Shown here piece by piece: positions 38,932 to 50,263 of a stretch of DNA of 64,000 bases (position 1 is its first letter; every line of letters starts with the position of its first letter). The stretch lies in contig NC_061783.1 in assembly GCF_022458985.1 (NCBI RefSeq), positions 12,390,913 to 12,454,912 on the forward strand, given 5' to 3'. Origin of the DNA: Mugil cephalus (lineage: Eukaryota > Chordata > Actinopteri > Mugiliformes > Mugilidae). Under the pieces are notes generated by a model. That model was not told where the DNA came from. It ran no database searches and saw only the letters and a program-made list of their open reading frames with translations. The translations under genes and the position numbers were made by a program.

Positions 38932-38960
38932 ATGGTGGTGGTGGTGGTGGTGGTGGTGAT
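38932..38960. repeat. (GGT)n microsatellite
   Basis: Roughly nine GGT units followed by a G run; low-complexity intronic sequence. Confidence 0.9.
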
Positions 38961-39542
38961 GGTGGGGGGGTTGCTATCGTTAATAGGTCAGTCTGTCTGC
39001 TTGGCTCTCTGTTTAGTGCACACTGGTTTACTTCCAGTTCACTTCACTTCTCTACGAATCTCCGCCAGTCTGTCTCTGTCTCTAATACTAAATAAGGACA
39101 GGAAGTCTGGACACGAAGGAACTCTGGAATTCCAGAGATCACCAGTCCTGCTGTTTGGCAGCAACAGCGCAATTACTCGCTATAAGGAAAAGCGTACACG
39201 TCATCCGGTGGTCGGGGTGGAGCCGAGACCTCGGAAGCGTTTTGCCGCTTGTTAATTCGCCACTCATCCTGTTAGTCTTAGCTTCCAGCCAGGACACAGG
39301 GATATTAATGAAGTTACACTCATACCAGAGGGGAACTCAGCGCAGGCCTCCAGTGCATATGGCAATCCCTATTTTAGGCAGCTTAATGACTCATGAGCTA
39401 AAGAATCCCAAACACATGAACGAAGTCTGATGATTCCCGTTAGCAGGAACTCAGGTCACGCAACTCCTACTTCTCAAAAACACAGTCAGCAAAACACATG
39501 TTTAGACAAAGGGGTGTTTTAAAAAGCAACACTGGAAATAAC

Positions 39543-40333
39543 ACCCATCAGCCACAACATTAAAACCACCACCCAGTGAAGTGTATAAGACTTCTGGGAA
39601 ACCTGGGTCCTGGCATTTATGTGGACTTTAGTTACTTTGACACAAGCTACCACCTGAGCATAGTTACAGACCAAGCGCGCCTCCATGACAACAGCAAGCG
39701 TGCACCCTGGTGCCGTTTTCTCGCCAGCCAAGTGACACATACACCCAGTTATGCATATGACACAAAATAAAACATCGTTATCAGATCAGTCCAATTTCTT
39801 CCATTGCTCCATGGTCCAGTTCTGAAACTCAAATGCCCATTTTAGGAGCTATCGACATCGGACAGAGGTCAGCTCGGGAGCCTTAATTGGTCTGCGGCTA
39901 CATCGACCCATATGCAACAAACTGTGATGCACTGTGTGTCCCCACACCTTTCTATCAGAATGAGCATTAACTTTTTTCTGCAATTTAAGCAACAGTAGCC
40001 TGTTGGATCGTACAATCCTTTGCTCCCCACTCGCGTCAGTGAGTCGTGTCGTCAGTTCGTTTTTGATAGATACTGACCGCCGCAGGCCCGAACCACCTCT
40101 GAACAATCAAGGGCCGCAGTTTTGGGGATGTCGGCGGTCTAGCCATAAACCACTGGCCCTTGTTAAAGTCGCTCAACTCCTTCAACTCGCTTTTTGCTGC
40201 TTCTAATGTCGACTGTGAGATCAAAATGTTGATTTGCAGCCTAATATACTGACACTGACTGTCAGCTGCCATGATGATGAAATAATCAGTGTTAAACACT
40301 TGACCAGTCGAGACGTAATGGTTTATCGGTGTA
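39543..40333. mobile_element. Tc1-like element, rearranged, both ends present
   Basis: The left end ACCCATCAGCCACAACATTA and the right end ATGGTTTATCGGTGTA are inverted termini of the common fish Tc1-like family. The left internal part (39590-39715) reads plus-ward through the later transposase region (GGGAAACCTGGGTCCTGGCA). The right part (about 39780-40333) reads minus-ward through the first half (GAGCGACTTTAACAAGGGCC on the minus strand). The halves are therefore in opposite orientation, through either an inversion or nested copies. Decayed and non-coding; in the ankib1 5' intron. Confidence 0.75.
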
Positions 40334-41267
40334 TGGTGACAATTTGGGTGCTACATTTATATGGGTTTTTATAGCCTAATTGATAGTCAGTGAATTCAGG
40401 TAGATTAGAACAGCAAATGATAATTACCTTGATTAGAAATAAATCTAAGCTAATGTTTGGTCAATAAAATGCCAGACAAATTAAATGTGTGCATCACAGT
40501 TTCATACGATGCCCAGTTTAGAGGGACATAAAACAGAAAACAAACATGAGCGGACTGGAAGATGTTACCTGTAATCATACTATTGGTGGAAAATATTTGA
40601 TCCAGTTCTACTAATCTATTAAGTACAGTCACGCCATGGCTTCAGGATTTCTGTTACAATGTCCTCATAATAATATAATAACAACCACAAGAGTGTCTTT
40701 GCACTTAACAAAACTTGCTGTGCGCTGTTACACCTCACAGAGAGCAACGTATGGGTCAGGATGGTGCAGCACGACAAAGTCTGGAGCTCAAAACACACAT
40801 AAAACTTACATGAGTTGAAGGCAGGAGACGCGTACTGACAGAGCTCGGTAGCAACCTGAATTAGCCACAGGCCACCGTATTATGAGCTAAATAACCAGGT
40901 CAGACCTCATGTGTTTGTGTGGTCGGTTATATCCCCGAAGTGTGTCAGCATGAAATGGAGCACAAAACAAACCGACTCTTCTGTGCATGTTGTTTCGGTC
41001 CATGCGGCCCCTCGGTTAAAGCTCCTTTGTTCAGGAGCCTGTGTGAATTACTAACCCCACTAGGAAGCCGCTGGTATGTGTCGGTAGGTAAAAGGAGAAC
41101 AGCTTCGTCGGTGAGAGCGTTTTTTTTTTTTCCGGGTTGTAGCAGTGTGCCGTTGGGAAACCGTTAACAACGTTAACAACAGCCGTTACCAGAGCTAGCC
41201 TCTCCTCCGGTTAGCGCGTTAGCTCCAACTACTACCGACAGCGGCAAATCTCCGCCGCTATACTTAC

Positions 41268-41560
41268 ACGGTCGTCTCACTTCGTCACTTGTCGTTCACT
41301 GGGAAACTTGAGGACATCGAGGGCCATTATCTCGAGACTGTCATTCGCAACCCCGGCTGCCGTTCCGCTGGACCATCCTCTCCCTCTGCCACCGGACGGA
41401 CCCGGTGGTGATGATAATGATGCTGACACCGGAGGGGCGAGACTGACTGACTGACTGGGCTGGTGGGTGGGTGGGTTTTTGCCTCCGTGTGTTGTTGTTG
41501 CTGCCAAAGAGGGACGTGCATTGCGCATGCTCCGCAGCATCATCTGTCACACAGAAGGCT
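41268..41560 (-). promoter_or_regulatory. ankib1: ankib1 non-coding first exon and promoter
   Basis: CpG-rich sequence whose minus-strand reading ends in a strong donor (ACCGT|GTAAGTA, intron from 41267). It lies upstream of the ankib1 5' UTR acceptor at 37672 and below a CCAAT cluster, so it is the best candidate for the first exon. The exact transcription start is not visible. Confidence 0.5.
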
Positions 41561-41565
41561 CTCAC

Positions 41566-41627
41566 CTGATTGGTCGGCTCCGTCTGTCCCCGCTGATTGG
41601 TCGGTTGCGTGTGTCCCCGCTGATTGG
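41566..41627 (-). promoter_or_regulatory. ankib1: Three CCAAT boxes on a 27-bp tandem repeat
   Basis: CTGATTGG occurs at 41566-41573, 41593-41600 and 41620-41627, exactly 27 bases apart, within a tandemly repeated unit (GATTGGTCGG..GTCCCCG). On the ankib1 strand these read CCAATCAG, the NF-Y consensus, at the right distance above the CpG-rich first exon. Confidence 0.7.
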
Positions 41628-41849
41628 CTCAACACGTCTGCGGCTCAACGACAAATAAACTATCTTTAAATTAAATTTAATTCAATTAAAATTAAACACT
41701 TGGTACTCTTGGTAAATTTCATACCCTCAACCTTAATATTCTCTGGATCTTTTTCAAACTTAACATGTTTTTATGTACGTAGAAGCTCGTTAACCAAAAC
41801 ATTAGGTACACTTGTGAGAGCAAATACGTTATAATAATTATTCTGGCTG

Positions 41850-41999
41850 CATGTTTTTTGTTGTCGTCTCATGCTGTGAGTATTTGGGAGCCCCCAGATG
41901 CCTCAACATCATCACCAGGAGGTTTCTGTTTATTATCCTTGGGATAAATAAAGTATCAGTCTAATCTAATCTAATCTAATCTAATCTAATCTAATCTAA
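41850..41999 (+). mobile_element. 3' tail of an L2-type LINE with (TCTAA)n
   Basis: CTTGGGATAAATAAAGTATC followed by about eight TCTAA units (41960-41999) is the usual 3' end of fish L2/Maui-type LINEs, preceded by about 100 bp of the 3' region. 5'-truncated. It lies between the end of the rtp-like gene and the ankib1 promoter. Confidence 0.55.
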
Positions 42000-42284
42000 A
42001 TCTTTGATATCTATTATTCTGAAGTTGTTCTTTTTCTAGTAACCCATCCATGCATCCATCCATCCAAACAGACTTTTGGTCAGACTTTTTATTAAAACTT
42101 TATTATTGGGCATAGAATGTTAAAGAAAGGATACAAAACCTTTATTATTGGTCCTGTATTAAACTGATTATATCCCGTTAACATAGTTGACGGGGTCCCT
42201 AACTTTAAATTATAATGTAAACAAGAAAAGGAACATCCCTGAACATCTCAGAAGTACAGAAGCAGTGAAGCACACGCCCACCCA

Positions 42285-42381
42285 CATGCACACACACACA
42301 AACACGCACGCATGCACGCACGCACGCACGCATGCACACACACACACACACACACACATACACACACACACACACACACAC
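42285..42381. repeat. CA/GCAC compound microsatellite
   Basis: CA units and CACG/CATG variants run to within a few bases of the stop codon of the rtp-like gene (42386), so they form the start of its 3' UTR. Reverse-strand AATAAA signals follow near 42141-42146. Confidence 0.9.
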
Positions 42382-42385
42382 ATTT

Positions 42386-43850
42386 CTAGTCCTCATCCTG
42401 ACAACAAATGCCCATCCGGCAGGCCTCACACAGGCTCTTCTCATGGGGTTTGGTAAACACTTTAGTAGAGCATGCTGACGAGCCGTCCTCATTGTCCTCC
42501 TCCTCCCCGTAGCAGTTTTTGCCAATCTTGGCAATCAGCCTGAGCAAAGCGTGTTCCACCTCCTTCTTGGCAAAACCAGGGAGGTAAAACACATCGTCCT
42601 GGCAGCGTTTGCAGGCTTGACCGAAGGGCCGCATGATCACGGTCCCCTGGCCGTTGTACAGCCGGTAACGGAACAACACCACCACCCGTGCAGAAGGCCA
42701 GGTCTTGTGGCAGGATGCACACCTGAACCTGTGGGTAAATGAAAAGATGGATAGTGTGAGTCAAAGGCTCATACTGCAGGTCAGCTTTGCGAACTATGAA
42801 TATTTTGGAATGATATTGATGGATACATCTGTGGAGATTTTCAAACATCCTAGTTATGGTTTATCTAAAACTAAGCTAAAGCAAATACAACTGAACTTGA
42901 CGAATTTCACCACTTCATCAAGACGCTTCTTCATGTCTAAGTGACCGGTGGGGAGTTGAGGTTCTTACTGGGAACATTGGGCCTAGGGCTTTGGAACAAC
43001 CACATAGGGATTCTGTTTTATTTCCCCACAATTAGTGTCTCTCTAACACTTCATAAACTCAACTGGGTGTGAATGGTTAGTTACAAGTTAACAGTAATAT
43101 TCATTTTTCACACAATGACACTGTTGTTCCCTATCACACTTTCATTTCATGATCACGTGAGCAGAATGGAGGTGGAGTCTGAGAAAGCATAACAAGACAT
43201 ATCTCTGGATCGAATCACTTCTTGAAAATGTTTTTACCCCTTTAAAAAAAATCTTCTTATCGTTTACAAAGTTGTTAATACTGGATATTTTTTCAGAACA
43301 CACACGGATACATACTTTCCATAGGCGCAGTGGCTGTAGATCTTCCAGGCTCTCTTCCTCTCCTTATGCGTCAGTGTGTCTGTTTGGCTGTAGCTGAAGT
43401 TGAGAGACCATGGGTCTCCATAGTCCAGCTCATTGTCTTCATACAGCAGCTCTTCGAAGGTGTCCAACCACAAGGAAGGAATCCACTCTGTATCAATGGA
43501 ATAAAATCGAAAATATAATTGAAAATAGTGAATGGGAATGGTGAAATAAGTGTACAGAGGAAAAAAATAGAAGAAGGAAGAAATTCGGTTTATTTTCTAT
43601 AAAACGAAATCCTTCTATCTTATTTGAATACAGAATAAGGAAAAAATGAAACATGACAAAATCTGAGCAATGCTGCAAGTGCAACTTAACTACGCATGTA
43701 TGTTTGTTTAGCTTGACGCTGCAGTAGCTAATGGCGTCAACCTGATCAAAAAGAAATACCGACAAAATGATACAAGCAAAAATAAATTTTAAAAAAAAAA
43801 TGCATATATCCAACGTAAAGGTGTTAGTTACCTGTAGTAGTTCTGCTCAT
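42386..43850 (-). CDS. Receptor-transporting-protein-like 3CxxC zinc-finger protein
   Basis: Exons 43850-43832, 43487-43316 and 42728-42386 on the minus strand give 177 residues (start [21 protein letters not shown], stop before 42386). The 3CxxC zinc-finger plan of the RTP family is clear: CAYGKFRCASC (Cys60, Cys67, Cys70), CKRC (103-106), CYGE (Cys136) and CEAC (164-167), with the RTP-like segment [14 protein letters not shown] between. Mammalian RTPs help odorant, taste and opioid receptors reach the surface, and RTP4 is interferon-induced and antiviral. Unlike RTP1-RTP3 as I recall them, this protein ends in CCQDED with no C-terminal membrane segment, so a soluble role is likely. An ISRE and a TATA-like box stand just upstream. 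Which rtp paralogue it corresponds to cannot be decided, so no symbol is given. Confidence 0.85.
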
Positions 43851-43937
43851 GTTGGTCCGTGGTCTGGTATGTGAAGAGTTTCTGGTTCTCAGGGTGAAAG
43901 CTCAAAGTCTGAATGTGGCTCCAGAAGCAGGTCCTCT

Positions 43938-43981
43938 GTTTTTATTTGGCGTTGTCAGCTGGTAGTCTGGAAAACGAAACT
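43938..43981 (-). promoter_or_regulatory. Interferon-type promoter: ISRE plus TATA-like box
   Basis: GGAAAACGAAACT at 43969-43981 matches the ISRE core GAAANNGAAACT exactly. About 20 bases nearer the gene, the minus strand reads CCAAATAAAAACA (near 43938-43950), a TATA-like box, which leaves a 5' UTR of roughly 65 bases before the ATG at 43850. A second IRF-like half site (AATGAAACC on the minus strand) lies near 43989-43997. Confidence 0.65.
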
Positions 43982-46100
43982 TAGCATTGGTTTCATTTTT
44001 TCATCGACTTACGCAACATATGTCACCAAAACAAACTATCTTCAGTTGCGTTTTATCCGACCGAAGACACACAATTATCGCGGTAATTAATTAATTGGAA
44101 TAATAACTGCTTATAATAAACTAAAAACAGATATTGGCTCATGTGTTGAGCCCCTAAAATTGATAAAATGTGGTAAAATAATGTCACACAAGTCAAACAT
44201 TTAACTGGAATACATGACTAAAATATCAGTTTAAGAGTGAAAAATGAATGTGCTTTAAAGGAGCTTTATTACATCTGCCTGTAAAGTCTAGTCGCTTTCT
44301 TTCCTGTTTCCACATTAGTAGCAACACTGAAGCATTTATCACTTTAACATTTTCCTCAAATAACTTTTTATTTTTTTTCTTTCTTTCTTTTTTTTGTTTG
44401 TTTTTTTGTTTGTTTTTGCATTTTCGCTTTCCCTTCATATAACAACAATGTGGGTTAAGTCGCTTAGTTTTATGTTTCATTTCATCCAAAATGATGACAG
44501 CAGATATCCGGTGGATTCCAGGTTTCAGCCCCGAACACATTCATGGTCTGTACAGCAGAGGGCAGCAAAACACAGCGGGTGTGAGAAACGAGCGTTATGG
44601 CAGAATATTAAAATTTCCCCTTAGTAAGATGTTTCATCATAAAGTGCGATCGGCTATGAATAACAATAAGCAAATAAATAGGTATAATGAGTACGAAATT
44701 CAGCAACTTTGTTTTACAGGAGTTTATAACAAATTCAAATGTTTTAATTTCTCCTTGGATAGCTGAAGTAAGGCCAGAGCTCAACTGAACACAACTAAAA
44801 ATGTGATCTTTCTCCTTATAGACTTTGTGACCCAGATAGAAACAATGAAGTTGTCCATGACACATCAATAACCTGCTAGTTCATTACTGGAACCGGTGCT
44901 GTTATTAGTTTCACAGTAAATGTTTAGTCAGTCTATTCTTTCTATTGACATGTATCTGTCTCTGCTAAATGTTTACACCTTCATGAGTCCTGTCCACCTG
45001 TTGGTCTAGTTTTTTCTTATTGCACACACGTGACGCTCTCGGAAATTTTAAACCCCAAGAGTTATTTGTGTAACCACTGTAATCTGCCTCAGCCGTCAGC
45101 TTGAAACTGTAGAATAACACCATGTTTTGTCTTTTGAGGTCAAATCTGAACTGCTCATCACACCTAAACCTGTTTTAGGACTTTGGCGACATAAAACTTC
45201 CAGCCTCAAACACGTTATTGACATTTTAACTTAAGGCAGGAGTGGGAGAGTGAGCTCCACCTCAAGCTCAACCATCACATTTGCTGAAGTCCAAAGGTAA
45301 AGACCAAGCCTTCTCTAGGGCCTCTGTAAAGTCTGGCACGTCGTCCGACTTAAAACAATAAAAACATATTATTACCAAAGAAACTCTGCCAGTCTGTAAA
45401 TTAGGTTTATTTTCTGGTTCAAATGTCACCATGAAAAGCGAACCGGAAACATCAAAGAAATACCCAATGCTGGTCTGTGATGTCAAGTTTTGATAAATCA
45501 TACTTGTGTTCATGCATACTCGGCTTCCCGTCTGTAGAACTATGCGTGGTGTGTCCCGAATAATCATTACTATCAGTTCTCGACAGCGGTAATAATAGCA
45601 TCAAAACGACAACACCTGTGCCTGGTATGCAGTGACACTGGTCTGCAATTTCTCTCTCCCTCTTTCTCTCTCTTAAACACACAATGCTCACTTGCGTATT
45701 GTAAATGAAGAACTGTACAAACACTGCAAACACTGCAGGGACTTTCCTTCTACCTGCGCTGTTTATGATTTGCCCCACCCAGTACTAAAGACTGATTTTA
45801 ATCTTGTTAGAGTCTCCTGAGCGGGCTGCAAGTAAGAGGCAGAAAACCACATGTCTAATAACACGCACATGCTGCTATATCAAGGCCCATAAGACAAATC
45901 TCATTTATTACATGTCAGCGATTAGATGCAGTCTACTGTAAGAACATAACAGCGGTTGGGTCATTGAGTCTCTTATTAAAACACGTACATTGTAAGACTA
46001 GTCAAACTTGTAAATTAATGACCTTCTTCTACAAAGGTAGAGCTATGTTTCTTAAGTAGCAGGTGATAATATGAATGAAGTGTCATGTGATTGGCATCCA
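43982..46100. other. Intergenic region upstream of the rtp-like gene
   Basis: AT-rich spacer. Minus-strand frames at 45268-45567 and 45452-45778 overlap; the downstream one includes FDVSGSLFMVTFEPENKPNL and ends DFTEALEKAWSLPLDFSKCDG. I do not recognise a family and cannot show that they are exons. Confidence 0.3.
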
Positions 46101-46139
46101 GTTCTCTACAGCAGGGGCGTCGACTCATTTTAGTTCTGT

Positions 46140-46466
46140 TGCCACATCCACCAGTGAGTCACAACAAAACCTTCCTAATATTGTGCAGGTCATCTTCAGA
46201 TCAGCAGTGACTCATCAGAGAATGGACGTGGGCCTTCTGAGAGTCCCTTTGGTGCATCCCACAGCGGATGACTGGAGTGTCATCCACACAAGGAGTGTCG
46301 CTGCTATGGGGCGGGGGTCTAGTCTAGGCGGGTGGTACGTGACATAGTAACGTCCACATGAAGGCCTGGTCCAAACATGTCCCAGCAGGACACTTGAGCT
46401 GTCGCAAGGTGGTCTGGTGTTATTTATGTCTCCTGTCTGGTCATAATCTTGTGGCTGATCGGCGTA
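46140..46466 (-). mobile_element. Tc1-like remnant
   Basis: On the minus strand the right end opens with the terminus TACGCCGATCAGCCACAAGA. Soon after comes TCCTGCTGGGACATGTTTGG and TTCATGTGGACGTTACTATG, the late transposase region of the same family as 39543-40333. CCTAATATTGTGCAGGTC near 46175 is the other end's subterminal sequence. Internally deleted and diverged. Confidence 0.6.
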
Positions 46467-46543
46467 TTGTTATTGTTATGTTACTGGTTTCAGCCCAATT
46501 GTCATCAAATTGGGCTGAAACCAGTAACATAACAATAACAATA
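46465..46543. repeat. Perfect 36-bp foldback with 7-nt loop
   Basis: The arm 46465-46500 is the exact reverse complement of 46508-46543, separated by GTCATCA. The arm contains GTTACTGGTTTCAGCCCAAT. It begins at the very end of the Tc1-like remnant, and its right arm runs into an AACAAT repeat. Confidence 0.97.
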
Positions 46544-49500
46544 ACAATAACTCCTTTATTTCAGTGCAAAGAAGCACAACAACACATTGAAAAGGTTCAC
46601 ATTTACTGAAATATCCTATTGGACAACATGAAGAAAAGCTTGAAGAATTGCTGGCATCTCCTGTTCAGTCTGGGTCTCACTGTTTTTAAATTCCAAATTA
46701 GGAGTAAATGTTACTGAAAAACTGCAGTTAGGGTCTCCTCTGTAATTTATGCACTGGATTGGGGCTAGGTTGGGTTGTTTGATACCCCTGCTCTTCAGTT
46801 TAAGTGAATGTGTGCGCCTGTGTGCGCCTTTGCTCCCAGCACAGTGGTGCAAAGATGACCTCAAAGCCTCAGGCTCCAGAGAGTCACCTTATACTCAGGT
46901 GTGACATTACAGCGTGAGAAAAGCATGCTGGGAGAGCTTACAGGGCCACAGAGATGCGGAGCAGAAAGAGAAGACAAGACAAGAGCACGGGCACAGAGAA
47001 AGCTCTTTTTTTTCTTTTTTCTTTTTAAATCCCTGCTCTAATTACTAAATCTAATTTATTTTGATGCTGGAAACTGGCACTTGAAGGTCCAGTATTGTTC
47101 TCCTTTTTTAACAAGTTCATGTGAGCCTCACATGTCTCCAGAATGTGTCTTTCAAGTTTGAGCTAAAAATACCGCGCACATTGTTCGCACTGGCATGAGT
47201 GCATAAAGTACACATGATTCTAAACATCTGGTTTCAGTGTCTTTCGATCAAAATGAGCTGCTTGCTCTCGACGTCCCTCTCTGGAAGATGGCTGTGCCGT
47301 TTCCCGCCATGTGATGATGGTGAAACTGAGGCGGGAACTAACAAAAATATAGGAGATCAGCTGGAACCAGAATCAAACCGGTGACACTGCAAACTGGTGG
47401 TGATCCCTGGTCCTGGATGTTTGGATATTTGGATGTGTGCCACCCCCCCAGTTGAAAGTAGTGAGATCAGTCTAGAGGCCTCTAGGGGGTGTTGTGGAGT
47501 AGCCTACAGTCAACACACTGTGAGGCCTTCATATTTTTAAGAGGGTTTATGGTTGTCATTGAAACATGTGCCAAAACAAATGTGTCTTGTCTGTCCTGTC
47601 GGTGTGCTCCTGCAGAAATCACAGCACTGGGAATGCAACAAGACGTGTCTGAATGCTTAGCTGACGACTAGTTTGAACATTTTTACGGTTAGTTAATGAC
47701 TGTTTACTGCAGCCGGCTGCAATGATCAACTGAATCAATTGATCTGAAGAAATTGGGAGCAGCCATGCACTCTTAATTTGGTCCATCCTCCCTAGAACAA
47801 AAATAATATGTGAACATCAGGCGGAGTTAAAGGTTTCAGGAAGACTGAATGACAAGTCACATGTTGGTGTTTTCTCAGTCTAGATGCAGCGATCACCGTC
47901 CATTTCCCACAGGCTCACCCTCCTTCTGCCTCATACCATTGCACCAATGTCACTTGTTACCGTACACAAACAGTGGGACGCCACAGCATTTCACGCCTAC
48001 CACAGCGCGCTCCCGTTGACAGTTTAGTTTAGTTTAGTTTAAGCTTCTAAGGGTTGTTATTTTGAACAAACAGGCCTAAGCACTGCATAGATGTCTTGTG
48101 AATAGAGTCATCAAAACGTGGAGCTCAGATCACCGAAGCACCCTGTTAGGCAAGTTTAAGATTACTGAATGAAACACAACAATGAGACCAACGTTAATTA
48201 ACCGCAGCGAATGGTGCCAGTGGAATGTAGGTTGTTGTGTTGTCTTGTTTATGTGCATTATGCATAGCTGCTACTTCAATGGGAAGCAATAAACGATCCA
48301 TGATCCATTACACGGTTATACATCACGCATACAGTACAAAACACCCGATAAATAAGGTCACCAGGTTTGAGCCAGCATCAACGCTGGTCTCCAGCGGCCT
48401 TGTCAATAAAGCTTGTTTGAATTCAAATGGCCTACACGGTGCAGGCTCCTCGCCCAGGTGTGCTGCGGTGCATGCCGGGATCCAGCTCCTGCCTGGACCT
48501 GCACACCTGCTCAGAGGCAGCCAGGTAAATCCGAAGAAGAGGGAGGAGTATGGAGAGACGGGGGGCCGAGTCAGGAAGACCGGGATTTGTGAGACAGAGA
48601 GAGAAGGAGAGAGAGAGGGTGGTGGGGGAGGGAGGCTATGAGGGAGGGAGGGTATGAGGGAGAAGGACGTTGGGTGTGGTGAGATGCCCCGAGCACATTC
48701 CTTGTAGCAGCCGCACCCTGTGTTTCAGCGTCTGTGTACCTGCTTGTTTTTTTTTCATATCAAGAGTTTGTCAGTGTAAGCAGACACTTTCTCCCTCGGT
48801 ATTCGCACTTACTCAATCGGGTTTCACTCGAGACACACACGCATGCACGCCGTTGAGTTTCCTTTTGCACACCTTGGCACTCACGCAGCTGTATGCAAAC
48901 ACCTTTATTCCATACCTCTTGTCTTGCTGAGAGTTGCACATTTGCATGAGTACACAAGTACAGCGAGAACTTCGGCGTGTGCAGGACAGATTAGGACATG
49001 GATGCTCGGGCAGACATTCTGGCAGGAGACACACCCACAGGAGCGGGACTGAACACACTATCGGAGAGGCCTATCGCACGAGGTGTGTCCTCCCTGATAG
49101 AGACGCTTCAGGACAAAGGACAGCCCATATAAATGTATGCGCTCGCGTTGGTACGTGCTTTTCACTGAATTGCACCTGGTTTCACAAAATATACAAGGAA
49201 CAGAAGTGACGTAGTGAAGGTGTTTTTCCTCACATTGCGCAATCTGCGTACACCATATCAATGATGGTTTATATTTGAGAGCTCTATGAGGCCTTCAGTG
49301 AAACAAGCTGGGGCTGACGGAGGAGGAACTAATAGGCGGTGCAGCCTGCAGCAGAGTCGAAGCTTTTGTTATGAATTTGCACCGAAACGGGAACTGCTGT
49401 TGTCCGCTGAATCAGCACAACAGACAAAAACAACGGGGCACGCATTACTTAGCAGACATTACTGCTAATATTAGCCACTGTGCTGCTGATAACACCAAAA

Positions 49501-49850
49501 TCAAATAACGCAGCAGGACGTTTTCAGTGCATTTAAGTGAATTAAACTTTCTATTTATGAGGGCAAGAACGCATTGTGCCTTGTTTTCAACATGTGACAT
49601 GGTGCAGCTTTAAAGCTCGGACACTGACTGTCTTCCAGACCCTGCAAGATAACACTCAATTACAGCTCCGTAGGGGCTGGGGGGGGGGAAAGAAAAAAAC
49701 AAACAAAAATCAACTTGAGTCAGGAGTGCAAGAAGGAGGAACTCAGATATTTTTAACTGTTGGGTCAAAGTAGCACATACTGGAAAAGGGAAAAAAAAAA
49801 AAAAATCTGCAGCTACGTCCTGTTACTTTAAGTCTAATTAGCAGCCATGA
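46544..49850. other. Intergenic region
   Basis: No gene recognised. A GA-rich purine tract lies near 48530-48665, after a stretch near 48430-48525 that ends in a donor-like CCAG|GTAAAT; this could be an alternative first exon but is unsupported. Confidence 0.35.
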
Positions 49851-49899
49851 CATGAAAGGCACTTTTGAAATATGCCCCAGTGACAGCACTTCCAATGGC

Positions 49900-50263
49900 C
49901 TTCTGTTCCCAGTGATCAACTGGTCTGGGAGGAGTCTCACCGGTGGGAAAGCCCTGCCTTTGCCGGAGTCGCCCCGCTCCTTCCTCGTTCGCCGCGCTCC
50001 TACTTGTGAAGAGTGTAGTGGCGGCGGCTTCGGAGCTCACACACCGCCCGAGGAGACGCACTGAGCCCGGGCCCGGTGTAACCGCTTCTCCTTCTGTCCG
50101 TTTCTGTTCGTCCGGGTGGAGGGCTGAACCCCGGCGGGGTGTGTAGTTTTTTTCGGGTGTCGGATGTGAGGAATGTGACGCACGGACGGGGGAGAAAAAA
50201 AAGGGACGCGCATCGGAGATACAAAGAGGAGAGAGCGAGAGGAGTCAAGTTTTGCTGCAGGAG
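49900..50263 (+). promoter_or_regulatory. fam83h: CpG-rich promoter and probable non-coding first exon of fam83h
   Basis: The most CpG-rich part of the right half of the window, ending in a good plus-strand donor (GGAG|GTACGG, intron from 50264). The next plus-strand gene is fam83h, whose first coding exon has an acceptor (TATCCAG) at 56236-56237. The link is inferred from position and orientation only. Confidence 0.45.

Larger units (their letters stand above)
37673..41267 (-). other. ankib1: ankib1 5' UTR intron
   Basis: Intron of about 3.6 kb with a T run at 37780-37803, a long TG microsatellite (38560-38598), a GGT run (38932-38960) and a rearranged Tc1-like element (39543-40333). No nested gene was recognised. 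Confidence 0.5.

Noticed and set aside
42187-42456. His/Thr-rich frame across the CA microsatellite
   Set aside because: Translation of a simple repeat on the strand opposite the rtp-like gene.
43840-44450. T-rich plus-strand frames near 44.25-44.45 kb
   Set aside because: Low-complexity phenylalanine-rich translation of T runs, no conserved motif.
47335-47400. tRNA-like box B resemblance (AATCAAACCGGTGACACTGC)
   Set aside because: No matching box A at the right distance and no cloverleaf could be folded.
48430-48525. Possible alternative first exon ending CCAG|GTAAAT
   Set aside because: Only a donor-like site supports it; the CpG-rich block at 49.9-50.26 kb is a better promoter candidate.
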